A stretch of 64,000 bases of DNA from Rhizobium rhizogenes NBRC 13257 (GCF_000696095.1 NZ_BAYX01000004.1:1-64000), one strand, 5' to 3'. Counted from the stretch's first letter, positions 20,301 through 28,754 are shown. Numbers and translations are program-made. The notes: generated from the letters alone by a model not told the origin.

Positions 20301-22857
20301 GATCCTCGCCGCTTCGCGTGTCGTCTTCCATGCCCGCAATGGCAAGCTGGTCGACCAGATCGCCCGCGCGGCGACGCTGTTCGGTTCGACGCCGCAGGGC
20401 GATGAGGCTCCGGTCGATCGCCGTGCCGTGGCGCTCGCGCCGCAGGAATCGGTGTTTGTTGCGACGGAACTCGGAGCACAGGCCGATCTCGACTTCTGGA
20501 ACGGTTATGGCGGCTTTGCCGAAAACGGTCGCGAATATGTCGTCCGGCTTGCCGGCGGCCAGTCGACGCCGCATCCGTGGATCAACGTCATCACCAACGA
20601 GCGTTTCGGTTTCCATGTGCCCGCCGAAGGTGGCGGTTTCACCTGGAGCCACAATTCTCGCGACTATCAGCTGACCCCATGGACCAACGACATGGTCATC
20701 AACCGTCCGGGTGAGGCGCTTTATGTGACCGATCTCGACAGCAATGCGGTGATGACCCCTTATGCCGGCCTGTCGCGCAATCCGAAGGTGCAGTACGAGA
20801 CCCGCCACGGCCTCGGCTATTCGGTGTTCTCGAGCGAAGAGAACGGCATCGGGCTGGAACTGACGCAGACGGTCGACCGCGAGCGTCCCGTGAAGGTCTT
20901 CCGCCTGCGGGTCAGCAACAAGGGCAAGGGCACCCGGCGGCTGCGGCTTTATAATTATGCGGAATGGGTGCTCGGCATCAATCCGCACAAGACCAAGCCC
21001 TTCATCCTCTCGTCGCTGGACGAGGAGACGGGTGCGCTGTTTGCCAACAATCCCTACAGCATCGATTATTCCAAGCGGGTCGCCTTCATGGCGGCAAGCG
21101 AGGCGCATTCGAGCTTCTCGGCTAGCCGCCGCGAATTCATCGGCCGTCACGGCACGGTGCAGATGCCGGAAGCGGTTATCTCCGGTGCCGTCCTCTCCAA
21201 TTCCACCGATCTCGACGGCGATCCCTGCGCGGTACTCGCCTTCGACCTGAGCATCGGCGCGGGTGAAGAAAAGGATATCTGCTTCTACATGGGCGACACC
21301 GCCTCTCTCGAAGAGGCGCGCGCACTGGTCTCCGAGATCCGCAAGGCGGATTTCGAGACCGTGCTGTCGGCGACCCGCGGCTTCTGGGACGGCTTTACCG
21401 GCCGTCTGCAGATCTCGACGCCGGACAAGGCGATGAACAACATGATCAACGCCTGGCTCCCCTATCAGAGCCTCGGCTGCCGTATCATGGCGCGCACCGC
21501 CTTCTACCAGGCCTCGGGCGCCTTCGGCTTCCGCGACCAGCTACAGGATACGTTGGCCTTCCTGATGCATGCGCCGGAACTTGCGCGCAAGCAGATCGTC
21601 AACGCGGCCCAGCGCCAGTTCCGCGAAGGTGACGTGCAACATTGGTGGCTGCCGGGCAGCGGCGCAGGCGTGCGTACGCATATTTCGGACGACGTCGTCT
21701 GGCTTGCCTATGCGATCAACCAGTATTGCACGGTGACGGGCGACAAGTCGCTGCTGGATGAAGAGCTTGCCTTCGTCGAGGGCGCCGCTCTCATGCCCGG
21801 CACGCATGACGCCTTCTACCAGCCGACGGTGTCGCAGGATAAGGTCAGCGTCTACGAGCATGCGGCGCTGGCGCTCGATCTTGCCATCAAGCGCAAGGGC
21901 GGCAACGGCCTGCCGTTGATCCTCGGCGGCGACTGGAACGACGGCATGAACCGTGTCGGCATTCAGGGACGTGGTGAAAGCGTCTGGCTCGGCTGGTTCC
22001 TCGCCGGCACGCTCACCGCCTTCCTGCCCTATGCGGAAGCACGCGGCGACAAGGAGCGCGTCGAGCGCTGGACCAAGCATCTGCCCGAATTGCGCAAGTC
22101 GCTCGAAACGGCGGGCTGGGACGGCAACCATTATCGCCGTGGCTATTTCGACGACGGCAGCCCGCTCGGCTCCAGCGAGAATTTCGAATGCCAGATCGAT
22201 TCGATCGCGCAGTCGTGGAACATTCTCTCCGGCGAGGGCGACCCAAAGCGCGGCGAGACGGCGATGAACGCCGTTCTTGAAAAGCTGGTCGACGACGACA
22301 ACCGGATGATCCGGCTGTTCACGCCGCCCTTCTCCAAGTCGGCGCGCGATCCCGGCTACATCAAGTCCTATCCGCCGGGTGTCCGCGAAAACGGCGGCCA
22401 ATATACCCATGCCGCCACCTGGGTGGTCATGGCGCTGGCGGAAATGAACCGTGGCGACGATGCCTGGCATTGCTTCGAGATGCTGAACCCGGTCAACCAC
22501 GCACTTGATCGCGAGCAGGCCGATACCTACCGCGTCGAGCCTTACGTCATTGCCGCCGACGTCTATGGCGAGGGGCAATTGACCGGTCGTGGCGGTTGGA
22601 CCTGGTATACGGGCTCGGCCGGCTGGTTCTATCGCGTGGCGATCGAGGGCATTCTCGGCATCCGCGTCAAGAATGGCCACCTTTATGTCAAGCCGGCGCT
22701 GCCGTCGACGTGGGATGGCTTTGCGGCGGACCTCGATCTGCCGAGCGGAAAATACCGCATTTCCGTCTCAAAAGCGCCCGATGCGAGCGGATACTCAGTC
22801 GCAGTGAATGATAGGGCGCTTGCTAATCCCGAAGAGGGCTATCCGATCGAACAGTAA
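14347..22857 (+). CDS. ndvB: Cyclic beta-1,2-glucan synthase NdvB/ChvB
   Basis: A 2,836-residue inner-membrane enzyme that starts, extends, cuts and circularises beta-1,2-glucan from UDP-glucose. Two membrane helices lie near residues 410-470. A family 84 glycosyltransferase domain follows, with DSD at 625-627 and QHRW at 772-775, then more membrane helices up to about residue 980. The C-terminal half carries glycan-binding regions and a GH94-type phosphorylase domain, with GDWNDG at 2528-2533, which sets chain length. The length matches the family. I use the ATG at 14347; a TTG at 14326 is also in frame. In rhizobia the product is needed for hypo-osmotic growth and symbiosis. Confidence 0.97.
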   Translation: MTTQNLSTVSLRDSEAKQIDHNDSIRATYFSNEQIRECGATFARNGAKTTLPGFAPFDFFARHKENEKEILRVYRSANADVDAGESITPAAEWLLDNHYVIEEAIQEVRRDFPKKFYDQLQTITIGGMVMPRTMALAWLYVAHTHSTVSNQGLLALVEGFQSVEMLKIGELWAVPSLVRYILVDNLRRISSRVEQSRITRKKANEAVDELIRLNDDAKVTEFLKTLEPYTSDNTFATQFLYRLRDGSHTSGLAVTWMEKRMADAGTDAESVMMAEHNRLSSGNVTMGNIIKSLRLIDDTDWSVWVEEVSAVDKLLWDETDYAKLDPGSRNSYRRRIEKLARRSKKTEMEIAQVAMAMTEAAKASGEPQPQEPNIGDYIMGQQTEKLEKAIGYRPFLSARFVRQWRKLNWLAIAAPVMFLTALALAAVGYFMIQAGMGWAETILMLLMFSLPASEGATGLFNFVVTMYLTPARLVGYEFKEGIPEEARTLVVVPTLIGNRDSVDELVRNLEVHYLANPRGEVYYALLSDWPDSQEEESERDLEILDYARREVANLAARYAEDGTQRFYLLHRRRLYNPAEGSWMGWERKRGKLHELNLLLRGDRDTTFLPGANTVPKDVKYVMTLDSDTRLVRDTVTKLVGKLHHPINRPVFDPETKRVVRGYGVLQPRVTPSLTTGKDASVFQRVFSVNRGLDPYVFAVSDVYQDLVEEGTFTGKGLYHIDAFEASLKGKIDENAVLSHDLLEGSMARCALVTDCELVEDFPIRYEVEVSRQHRWARGDWQLLPYLFNPKRGVTGLGRWKMMDNLRRSLTPIAWFFASVLGWYFMGPFAALIWQILLIFCLFVAPTLSLINGIIPRTSDIVARAHLYTVWTDIRAANAQVALRIVFIADGACIMADAIGRSLYRAFVSRKLMLQWRTAASAQAAAQTTILGHYRVMWHAPVLALLALAFASLSGDNAFLVGIPFALLWVLSPAIAWYVSQTAETEDKLEVPESVSSELRKIARRTWRYFDTFVVEQQNHLPPDNVQQTPHPVVASRTSPTNIGVYLLSIISARHFGWISFEETIDRMEKTMATVEKLEKFRGHLCNWYHTDTLKPMGARYVSAVDSGNFAGHLIAVSSACRIWAEAPSAHMQGNLDGIGDVAGILGEILAELPDDRKTVRPLRHRLEERIVGFQNALAAVKREHEFASIRIINLSVLAHDIEKLAANLDHEVKSPQSGEVLTWSQSLVKVCEGHIADSVFDLANVDALRQRLAKLRDRMRETAFGMEFAFLYRPERRLLSIGFRVETNELDAACYDLLASEARLTSLFAIAKGDLPTEHWYRLGRQVVPVGSRGALVSWSGSMFEYLMPPLVMQERQGGILNQTNNLIVQEQMNYAKRLGAGIPWGISEAAFNARDHQMQYQYTNFGVPSLGLKRGLGQNAVIAPYASILASQYRPEAALENLQKLRKVGALGIYGFHDAVDFTPTRVPEGKKCAVVFNYYAHHHGMSIAAIANVAFNGRLRELFHADPVIEAAELLLQEKAPRDIPVMAAKHESDQPANIQEDMLRPEIRKIADPATQDRELAFLSNGHYSVMLTATGAGYSRWNGLSVSRWRPDPTEDRWGTFIFLRDTTSGQWWSATAEPRSIEGEKVKVAFSDEKAEYSKTIGDFTSEVECIVATENDAEGRRVTLLNMGSEDRFIEVTSYLEPAIASDDVDSGHPVFARMFVRTEVGSSGDVLRAERNKREYNEPDMAIAHLVVDNAGSERPTEFETDRRKFLGRGRTLAEAAAFDPGATLSGTQGFTMDACLSLRRVVRVPAGKKVSVIFWTIAAPNREEVDKAVDRYRNPDAFAAELTQAWTRTQMQMRHVGVSSQQAAAFQKLARYLVYPDMHLRADSATVLAGLHSQSALWPVTISGDFPIFTLRINDEIDIEIAKEALSAGEYLRSRGIAADLVILNECAAEHAQAMQHQLDALADHIRHNQGDGLRQHIFAVRKDLIENETYQQILAASRVVFHARNGKLVDQIARAATLFGSTPQGDEAPVDRRAVALAPQESVFVATELGAQADLDFWNGYGGFAENGREYVVRLAGGQSTPHPWINVITNERFGFHVPAEGGGFTWSHNSRDYQLTPWTNDMVINRPGEALYVTDLDSNAVMTPYAGLSRNPKVQYETRHGLGYSVFSSEENGIGLELTQTVDRERPVKVFRLRVSNKGKGTRRLRLYNYAEWVLGINPHKTKPFILSSLDEETGALFANNPYSIDYSKRVAFMAASEAHSSFSASRREFIGRHGTVQMPEAVISGAVLSNSTDLDGDPCAVLAFDLSIGAGEEKDICFYMGDTASLEEARALVSEIRKADFETVLSATRGFWDGFTGRLQISTPDKAMNNMINAWLPYQSLGCRIMARTAFYQASGAFGFRDQLQDTLAFLMHAPELARKQIVNAAQRQFREGDVQHWWLPGSGAGVRTHISDDVVWLAYAINQYCTVTGDKSLLDEELAFVEGAALMPGTHDAFYQPTVSQDKVSVYEHAALALDLAIKRKGGNGLPLILGGDWNDGMNRVGIQGRGESVWLGWFLAGTLTAFLPYAEARGDKERVERWTKHLPELRKSLETAGWDGNHYRRGYFDDGSPLGSSENFECQIDSIAQSWNILSGEGDPKRGETAMNAVLEKLVDDDNRMIRLFTPPFSKSARDPGYIKSYPPGVRENGGQYTHAATWVVMALAEMNRGDDAWHCFEMLNPVNHALDREQADTYRVEPYVIAADVYGEGQLTGRGGWTWYTGSAGWFYRVAIEGILGIRVKNGHLYVKPALPSTWDGFAADLDLPSGKYRISVSKAPDASGYSVAVNDRALANPEEGYPIEQ

Positions 22858-22886
22858 CGCTTTTGTGCACTGTTTTGCATTGATCG

Positions 22887-22918
22887 ATAGGGCCAAAGAG
22901 GGAACTCTTTGGCCCTAT
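22887..22918 (+). terminator. 14-bp hairpin after ndvB
   Basis: ATAGGGCCAAAGAG (22887-22900) pairs perfectly with 22905-22918 around a GGAA tetraloop. It starts 30 bp after the ndvB stop. There is no T-run after it, so it may be a processing or stability hairpin, or an imperfect terminator, between ndvB and the OpgC-like gene. Confidence 0.6.
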
Positions 22919-22949
22919 CCGCATTTGAATGCCGGAACAGGAGATGTTC

Positions 22950-24164
22950 ATGAACATCAGGGCACATATCGACACACGGTCGGGAAGCGCCAGCGGCTCG
23001 CCGAAGATGTCGACGGGGCGCGATACGAGGCTGGATGTTCTAAGGGCTTTGGCTCTGATCACGATCTTCATCAACCATGTTCCCGGTCAGTTCTTCGAGC
23101 ATCTGACGACGAAGAATTTCGGCTTCTCCGATGGCGCCGAAGCCTTCGTGCTGATCTCCGGCATCTCGGTCGGCCTCGCCTATGGCACGCGCTTCAAGCC
23201 CGGCAATCGGCTCCTGACAGCCTGGAAGGCGGTCAAGCGCGCCTTCACGCTCTATACGGCGCATATGATCACCACCTTCATCACACTGGTGCTGTTCATC
23301 TCCGGCGCCTGGATCTTCCGCCAGGTGGGCCTGCTCTGCGAGGTGAACATCCTCGCGGTGCTGATGAATCCGGCGCGTGGCATTCAAGCCCTGCTGCTGC
23401 TCGGCCATCAGATCGGCTATAACAATATCCTGCCGATGTATGGGGCGCTGTTCCTGATGCTGCCGCTGATGCTGGTGGTGGAGGCGAGAAGCCCGCTGTT
23501 TCTGCTGCTGGCTTCCGCTGGCGTCTGGCTGCTGGCCGGCATCTATCAGATCGCGCCGCATACGACGCTGCTCGACGGCTTCTGGTTCCTGAACCCGCTT
23601 TCCTGGCAGTTCCTGTTCGTCATCGGCTTCGTTGCCGTCATGCATGTGAAACGCGGTGGTCGGATTGCCTATAACCCGATCCTGTTCGCGCTGTCGCTCG
23701 CCTATGTCATGCTGTCCTTCATCTGGGTCACCGACAAGCTCTGGGTGCTAGGCGACCAGTTGGCCGCGCTCGGTCTGCCCCCGGTCATCACCGGTTTCGA
23801 CAAGACGTTCCTGTCGCTGCCGCGACTGCTGCATGTGCTGGCGCTCGCCTATCTCATCATCTGCATACCATCGGTCTCGCGTGCACTGCGCCGGCCGGCC
23901 GACCATCCGCTAGCGATCCTCGGGCGGCATTCCCTCAGCATCTTCGTTGCCGGCACCATCCTCGCCATGGCGGGGCAGGTCATTCTCTATGTTACCGAGA
24001 AGGATCCGGCCGTCGGCGCCGCCTATGTCGTCGTCGGCATTGTCCTGCAGTTTGCCTATGCCTATTATCTGGAGCACAAGCGGCTGGATACCGCCAGCAA
24101 TCGTCCCACCAAGACGGCAGCGGCTGCGCTGCCTTTGCCGTTGCGGATCGAGCAGCGTCGATAA
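22950..24164 (+). CDS. opgC: OpgC-type membrane protein, glucan modification
   Basis: A 404-residue inner-membrane protein with about ten hydrophobic segments. The opening RLDVLRALALITIFINHVPG and the SDGAEAFVLISGISVGLAYG-like segment match the OpgC family, which adds succinyl groups to osmoregulated periplasmic glucans. The frame opens at 22929, but AGGAG ends 6 nt before the ATG at 22950, so that is the start. Lying directly after ndvB, it probably decorates the cyclic glucan. The acyl group added is not readable; the symbol is by family. Confidence 0.8.
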   Translation: MNIRAHIDTRSGSASGSPKMSTGRDTRLDVLRALALITIFINHVPGQFFEHLTTKNFGFSDGAEAFVLISGISVGLAYGTRFKPGNRLLTAWKAVKRAFTLYTAHMITTFITLVLFISGAWIFRQVGLLCEVNILAVLMNPARGIQALLLLGHQIGYNNILPMYGALFLMLPLMLVVEARSPLFLLLASAGVWLLAGIYQIAPHTTLLDGFWFLNPLSWQFLFVIGFVAVMHVKRGGRIAYNPILFALSLAYVMLSFIWVTDKLWVLGDQLAALGLPPVITGFDKTFLSLPRLLHVLALAYLIICIPSVSRALRRPADHPLAILGRHSLSIFVAGTILAMAGQVILYVTEKDPAVGAAYVVVGIVLQFAYAYYLEHKRLDTASNRPTKTAAAALPLPLRIEQRR

Positions 24165-24508
24165 TCCGCTTGGTGCCTTCAGTGCCGCAATGGGCAACAG
24201 ATTAATTCCCAAAGAAAATCCATTCACGACACTTTCGTGAACGATATGTGACGTGATGTTTCTGCAACGCGGCGGCGTTTCGGTACGAAGCTGCGAAAAT
24301 TCCATTGTTCAAAATCTTGTTGTGCAAAACTTAAGCGCCTACATCGACGCCGTGGCGGTGCTCGGGGAGTAACGCCATCCCGGCGCCACACGCGCCCGAA
24401 TGGGTGTGTGACGCAATCGTGGGGATCGTCAAAACGGGAATGGGGTAGGGAACGTCGAATTTTCGGCGCGATGACTCAAGCCCAATCGCTACTGGATTGG
24501 AGTGATCT
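24165..24508. other. Intergenic region before the porin, with one inverted repeat
   Basis: No gene is seen. An inverted repeat, TTCACGA (24223-24229) and TCGTGAA (24235-24241) with a 5-bp centre, lies 59 bp after the opgC-like stop and could be an operator or a weak terminator. The rest should hold the porin promoter. Confidence 0.35.
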
Positions 24509-25600
24509 ATGAATATCAGAAGTCTTCTTCTCGGTTCCGCTGCCGCCCTGGTCGCCGTCTCGGGAGCGCAGGCGGCTGACGCCATCGTGGCCGCCGAGCC
24601 GGAACCGCTGGAATATGTCCGCATTTGCGATGCTTTTGGCGCGGGATATTTCTTCATTCCCGGCACAGAAACCTGTTTGAAGGTCGGCGGCAAGGTCCGT
24701 ACCGAGGGTTATTGGAAGGATCCGAGGAACGCGGCAAGCAACATCGGCACGCAATGGCATACCCGCGCGGAGCTTTCCTTCGATACAGCGACCGATACGG
24801 AATATGGTCCGCTCAAGACCAACACCGTTTACCGGTGGGATTGGCAGGATGGCGGCACGACCAACGCCCGGCTGTTGTTTGCCAATATCAGCCTCGGTGG
24901 CTTCACCGTCGGCAAGCTCGACTCCCAATATACGATGTACATGGGCTACACGACCAGTCTCATAAACGACGAGGTGGTCTATGAAGGTCCGAAGGAGCTG
25001 AACCAGCTCACCTACAAATATGATTCCGGCAACGGCTTTACCGCGCTGGTGTCGCTGGAAGATTCCAATTCCTCGGCAAATAGCTCTTCCTATCGCGGCG
25101 CATGGCAGACCGGAAAGTCTGATCACTACGCTCCGGACGTCGTGGCTGGTGCCGGCTATAAGGGCAGCATGTTCCAGTTCAGGATCGTCGGCGGCTATGA
25201 TTCCGTCGTCGAGGAGGGTGCCATCAAGGCGCGTATCGATGGTGACTTCGGTGCATTCAAGCCGTTCTTCATGGGTGGCTGGAATACGGATGGCGACAAG
25301 CTGAACAAATATGCCGGATCCTTCCTCAACACCAATGCGGCGGCTTGCCCGAAGAATGGCGCGGACTGCGGATGGGGTGACTGGGCCTTCTGGACCGGCT
25401 TCAGCTACACTTTCACACCGAAGCTGCAGAACACCACGATGGTCGCCTATACCGACAGCGGCATTCTGCAGGCGACGACGAACCTGGCCTGGCGTCCGGT
25501 CAAGGATCTGGTCGTCACGCCGGAACTTACCTACATGCGTTACGATGCTGCCAATACCGACCAGTGGACAGGCGCTCTGCGTTTCGAGCGCAAGTTCTAA
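24509..25600 (+). CDS. Outer-membrane porin of the Rhizobium RopA type
   Basis: A 363-residue porin of the alphaproteobacterial porin family. A signal peptide ends at SGAQAADA. The mature start, EPEPLEYVRICDAFGAG, with ETCLKVGGKVR soon after, is the classic N-terminus of Rhizobiales porins, and the last residue is Phe (FERKF), as needed for outer-membrane assembly. Alternating hydrophobic strands fit a 16-strand barrel. GGAG precedes the start by 7 nt. It is a general diffusion pore and follows the glucan genes. A two-cysteine pair (ACPKNGADC) occurs in an outer loop. Which porin paralog this is cannot be decided. Confidence 0.88.
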   Translation: MNIRSLLLGSAAALVAVSGAQAADAIVAAEPEPLEYVRICDAFGAGYFFIPGTETCLKVGGKVRTEGYWKDPRNAASNIGTQWHTRAELSFDTATDTEYGPLKTNTVYRWDWQDGGTTNARLLFANISLGGFTVGKLDSQYTMYMGYTTSLINDEVVYEGPKELNQLTYKYDSGNGFTALVSLEDSNSSANSSSYRGAWQTGKSDHYAPDVVAGAGYKGSMFQFRIVGGYDSVVEEGAIKARIDGDFGAFKPFFMGGWNTDGDKLNKYAGSFLNTNAAACPKNGADCGWGDWAFWTGFSYTFTPKLQNTTMVAYTDSGILQATTNLAWRPVKDLVVTPELTYMRYDAANTDQWTGALRFERKF

Positions 25601-25717
25601 TCTGATCCTGGGCGTCAGGCCGTTCCTACCCGGCTTGATGCCAAATCATAACCGGTTTGACGTCCGTCATAACTCCGCTGACGTCATGACCGATTTGACC
25701 TCCGATCAGAGAAGGAG

Positions 25718-25746
25718 AAAGGTCCGGTTTTCCCTGCCGGGCCTTT
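25718..25746 (+). terminator. Porin transcription terminator
   Basis: AAAGGTCCGG (25718-25727) pairs with 25737-25746, ten pairs with one G-T, around a 9-nt loop. A T-containing stretch follows. It lies 118 bp after the porin stop. Confidence 0.6.
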
Positions 25747-25790
25747 CTTGTGTTTCCCAGAGGCTTTTGCCAGTGCGAATGCACTCGCGC

Positions 25791-25821
25791 AAAAAAAACC
25801 GGGGGAGCATTGCTCCCCCGG
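25791..25821 (-). terminator. ndvA transcription terminator
   Basis: A perfect 10-bp stem (CCGGGGGAGC at 25799-25808 with 25812-25821, loop ATT) is followed on the minus strand by eight T residues (25798-25791). It is a classic intrinsic terminator 28 bp beyond the ndvA stop. Confidence 0.85.
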
Positions 25822-25848
25822 CTTCGACTTTGGGCCCCATGCGAATGA

Positions 25849-27627
25849 TCAGGCGGCTTCGTGTTCCGTGGTATGTGCCTTGCGGACTTCCTCGTCCGTC
25901 AGGATACCGCTGGCGCGCAGCAGGGCGGCAAAGCGGCCGTTGCTCTGGCTGAGCGCGCTGAAGCTGCCATTCTCGATAACGCGTCCGTTTTCGAGGAAGA
26001 GGACGATATCGGCCTCGCGAACCGTCGACAGGCGGTGGGCGATGATGAATGTCGTGCGGTTCTGCCGCAGATTGTCGATCGCCGCCTTGACCCTGTTCTC
26101 CGTCTCCACGTCGAGCGCGCTGGTCGCCTCGTCGAGCACGAGGATCGGCGCGTCCTTGAGGATGGCGCGGGCAATGGCAATACGTTGGCGTTCGCCACCG
26201 GAGAGCTTGTTGCCGCGTTCGCCGACACGGGTTTCGTAGCCGCTTTCACGCGTCTCGATGAAGTCGTTGGCGGCGGCCGCTTCGGCAGCGCGCATCATCT
26301 CTTCTTCGGTCGCACCCTCGCGGCCGAGACGGATGTTGTCGCTGATCGAACGGTTCAGCAGGCCGGCATCCTGGAAGACGGTGGCGATGTAGCGGCGCAG
26401 CGACTTGCGTGTCACCTTGGTAATGTCGTTGCCGTCGACGAGGATCTGGCCACCCTGCGGATCGTAGACACGCTGCAGGAGGTTGACCAGCGTCGTCTTG
26501 CCGGCGCCGGTCGGGCCGACGATAGCGACGGTCTGGCCGGCCTTCACCGTGAAGTTGATGTTGTGCAGGCCCTGGGCGCTGTTGCCGAAGCCGAAGGAAA
26601 CGTTGCGGAACTCGACTTCACCCTTGACGTCCTTGATCTCGGCAAGGCCAGCCGGCTCTTCACGGTCGCGGACGGAATCTTCCAGCGTATAGAAGTCCAC
26701 CAGCTTGGCGCGGGCTTCGAAGATCTGGTTGGCGAAGTTGCGCAGCAGTTCCAGGCGACCGATCAGTACGTTGGCGAAGGCGATGAAAGTGATCAGCGCG
26801 CCGATGCTGAGGCTGCCGCCCTGGACAAGTACGGTGCCGATCATGAGGATCGCCATCATCGCAATGGTCGAGGCGGTGCGGTTCAGCGCGCCGGCCAGCG
26901 CCCACCAGTCGAGGACCGGATACTGAGCGGCAAGCAGGCGTTCGGTGAAGGACTTCAGCGCCTTGGTTTCGGCTTCGATGCGGTTGTAGCTGTGCAGCAC
27001 CGAGACGTTGCTGATCGAGTCGCTGACATGCGAGAAGACGGTGTTGTAATGGCTTTCGACCGAGGTCTGGCCGTCCTTGGTACGGTTCATGACCACACTG
27101 CCGATGATCCAGTAGAAGATACCGAGCAGAACGAGGACGGCGGACAGGCGCAAGTCCATGGCCATGGCGGTCGGGATCATCACGACGAGGGCGACGGCCG
27201 TCGTCAGGTGATTGCGCATGAATTCGAGCCACAGGCCGAACAGGGCTTCACAGGCACGCAGCAGCGTGTTCAACGCACTGGCCGTGCCGCGCTGGCTGTG
27301 CCAGGACAGGGGCATGGAGATGATGCGGCTGAAGGCTTCCGTCAGCAGCGATGCGCGACGGCCATGGGCGAGGCGGTCCGCCTCGCGGGAAACGATGATG
27401 AAGGCGACCGCGCTGAAGACGGCAAAGCCGGCCCACAGCATCATGGTCGGCGTCACGGGCTCTTTCTTGCCGATGGCGTCGAAGATGCGGCCGAACAGAA
27501 CCGGCTCATAGATCGTGGTCATCGCCAACGCGATGTTGGCGACAACGACCATCCACACGCGGTAACGATACGCGCCAAGATACTTCAGGGCTCTTGCATA
27601 GACTTTGAAAAGAGACACGTCTGGCAA
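25849..27627 (-). CDS. ndvA: Cyclic beta-1,2-glucan exporter NdvA/ChvA
   Basis: A 592-residue ABC half-transporter. A six-helix membrane domain fills about residues 1-320. The nucleotide-binding domain follows, with Walker A GPTGAGKT (371-378), signature LSGGERQR and Walker B ILVLDEATSALD. It moves the cyclic glucan made by NdvB from cytoplasm to periplasm and acts as a homodimer. The sequence follows ChvA/NdvA closely, including the start MPDVSLFKVYARALKYLG-type stretch. It is transcribed toward the porin gene on the opposite strand, and is divergent from expR. Loss in rhizobia gives nodules that do not fix nitrogen. Confidence 0.96.
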   Translation of the reverse strand: MPDVSLFKVYARALKYLGAYRYRVWMVVVANIALAMTTIYEPVLFGRIFDAIGKKEPVTPTMMLWAGFAVFSAVAFIIVSREADRLAHGRRASLLTEAFSRIISMPLSWHSQRGTASALNTLLRACEALFGLWLEFMRNHLTTAVALVVMIPTAMAMDLRLSAVLVLLGIFYWIIGSVVMNRTKDGQTSVESHYNTVFSHVSDSISNVSVLHSYNRIEAETKALKSFTERLLAAQYPVLDWWALAGALNRTASTIAMMAILMIGTVLVQGGSLSIGALITFIAFANVLIGRLELLRNFANQIFEARAKLVDFYTLEDSVRDREEPAGLAEIKDVKGEVEFRNVSFGFGNSAQGLHNINFTVKAGQTVAIVGPTGAGKTTLVNLLQRVYDPQGGQILVDGNDITKVTRKSLRRYIATVFQDAGLLNRSISDNIRLGREGATEEEMMRAAEAAAANDFIETRESGYETRVGERGNKLSGGERQRIAIARAILKDAPILVLDEATSALDVETENRVKAAIDNLRQNRTTFIIAHRLSTVREADIVLFLENGRVIENGSFSALSQSNGRFAALLRASGILTDEEVRKAHTTEHEAA

Positions 27628-27987
27628 CCTCTGTGCATCAGCAATTTCGGAATGTTGGCGACACTACAGATTGCTACCTGAACCGGCGATTAACGGAATC
27701 CGGCGCTGCTTTTTCAGAGGAAATTTCATGGGTTACGCGCCTGGTCGCCAGGACAGCCCTTCGGCCACTTGAGAAGTATGAGGATTCAGGAATACTTTCT
27801 TACATTAGCATTGTCGCGCGGCGAAGCGATTGCTATGCGAAGTTGAATTCTGAATTTCTCGCCACAGACGTTCAAATTTATTTCGATCCGAGTATGTTTG
27901 CCCGCCATCCGCCGTGCCGGAGGCGGTGCGGATATCGGTGGGGCGTCCGTCGACGAGGAACCAGGCTTTTCGGGCCAGGGGGTATGT
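27628..27987. other. ndvA-expR divergent promoter region
   Basis: This 360-bp AT-rich region holds the promoters of ndvA (leftward) and expR (rightward). No reading frame with a good start is present. I see no clear palindromic box of the kind bound by LuxR proteins. Confidence 0.45.
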
Positions 27988-28728
27988 GTGAATATTCATT
28001 CGTTAATGCAATTGCTTGTGGTCGTTGAAGAATGCAATCAGCCCAAGAATGTCGTGACGGAACTCGAGTCGGTGCTGCGCTCCTATAAGTTCGATTTCTA
28101 TGGTCTGCTGAGGCATCCGCGGCCGGCGGTCGACATTGTCAGCGTCATGCTTGCGGGTCGTTGGCCAGACAAATGGCCGCTTACCTATGTCGCCCGGAAA
28201 TATGTGCTGGTCGATCCGACCATGCGCTATCTCGGCCAGGCGCAGCGGCCTTTCCGTTGGCGCGACGCGATGGCGGCGCTGAAGGGTGATCCGCTCCGCC
28301 GCCGTATGGAGCAGATGATGGCCGATGCCCGAGCCAACGGGCTCGTCGACGGCTATATCTTTCCCATTTTCGGGCGCAGCGGCCTGCTCGGCACGATGAC
28401 GATCGGCGGCAATTCGGTCGATCTGTCGCCCGCCGAACTTTCGCTGTTCGACGCCGTTGCCAAGAAAGTCTTCTGGCGGCTTCTGGAGTTGCGTGACGAG
28501 GCACGGCCGCTTGAGGAAGCCCCCGCGATCGAGGCCAAGCTGACCAGGCGCGAGATCGAGGTGCTCAATCATCTGGCGGAAGGTATGACCTCGATGGATA
28601 TCAGCCGCACGCTCAAGATCTCCAATCACACCGTCGATTGGTATATGAATAGCATCCAGGACAAGCTGAACGCCCGGAACCGCCAGCATATCGTCGCAAT
28701 CGCCTTCAGAAACGGACTTGTTCCATAG
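27988..28728 (+). CDS. expR: LuxR-family quorum-sensing regulator ExpR
   Basis: A 246-residue regulator with an N-terminal autoinducer-binding domain and a C-terminal LuxR-type helix-turn-helix (LTRREIEVLNHLAEGMTS, then NHTVDWYMNSIQDKL). Acyl-homoserine lactone pocket residues are kept: the Trp-Tyr-Asp-Pro-Trp pattern of WPLTYVARKYVLVDP and FRWRD. The frame opens at a TTG at 27898, but AGGGGG (27977-27982) stands 5 nt before the GTG at 27988, which begins NIHSLMQLL. The gene lies between ndvA and pyc, the location of expR in S. meliloti, where it controls exopolysaccharide, motility and sinI feedback. No autoinducer synthase is in the window. The symbol rests on synteny and family. Confidence 0.85.
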   Translation: MNIHSLMQLLVVVEECNQPKNVVTELESVLRSYKFDFYGLLRHPRPAVDIVSVMLAGRWPDKWPLTYVARKYVLVDPTMRYLGQAQRPFRWRDAMAALKGDPLRRRMEQMMADARANGLVDGYIFPIFGRSGLLGTMTIGGNSVDLSPAELSLFDAVAKKVFWRLLELRDEARPLEEAPAIEAKLTRREIEVLNHLAEGMTSMDISRTLKISNHTVDWYMNSIQDKLNARNRQHIVAIAFRNGLVP

Positions 28729-28754
28729 CCGCAACTATTTTGATTTCTGACGCT

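Noticed and set aside
25861..27681. 606-codon plus-strand frame
   Set aside because: Shadow of ndvA; the minus-strand ABC motifs are complete.
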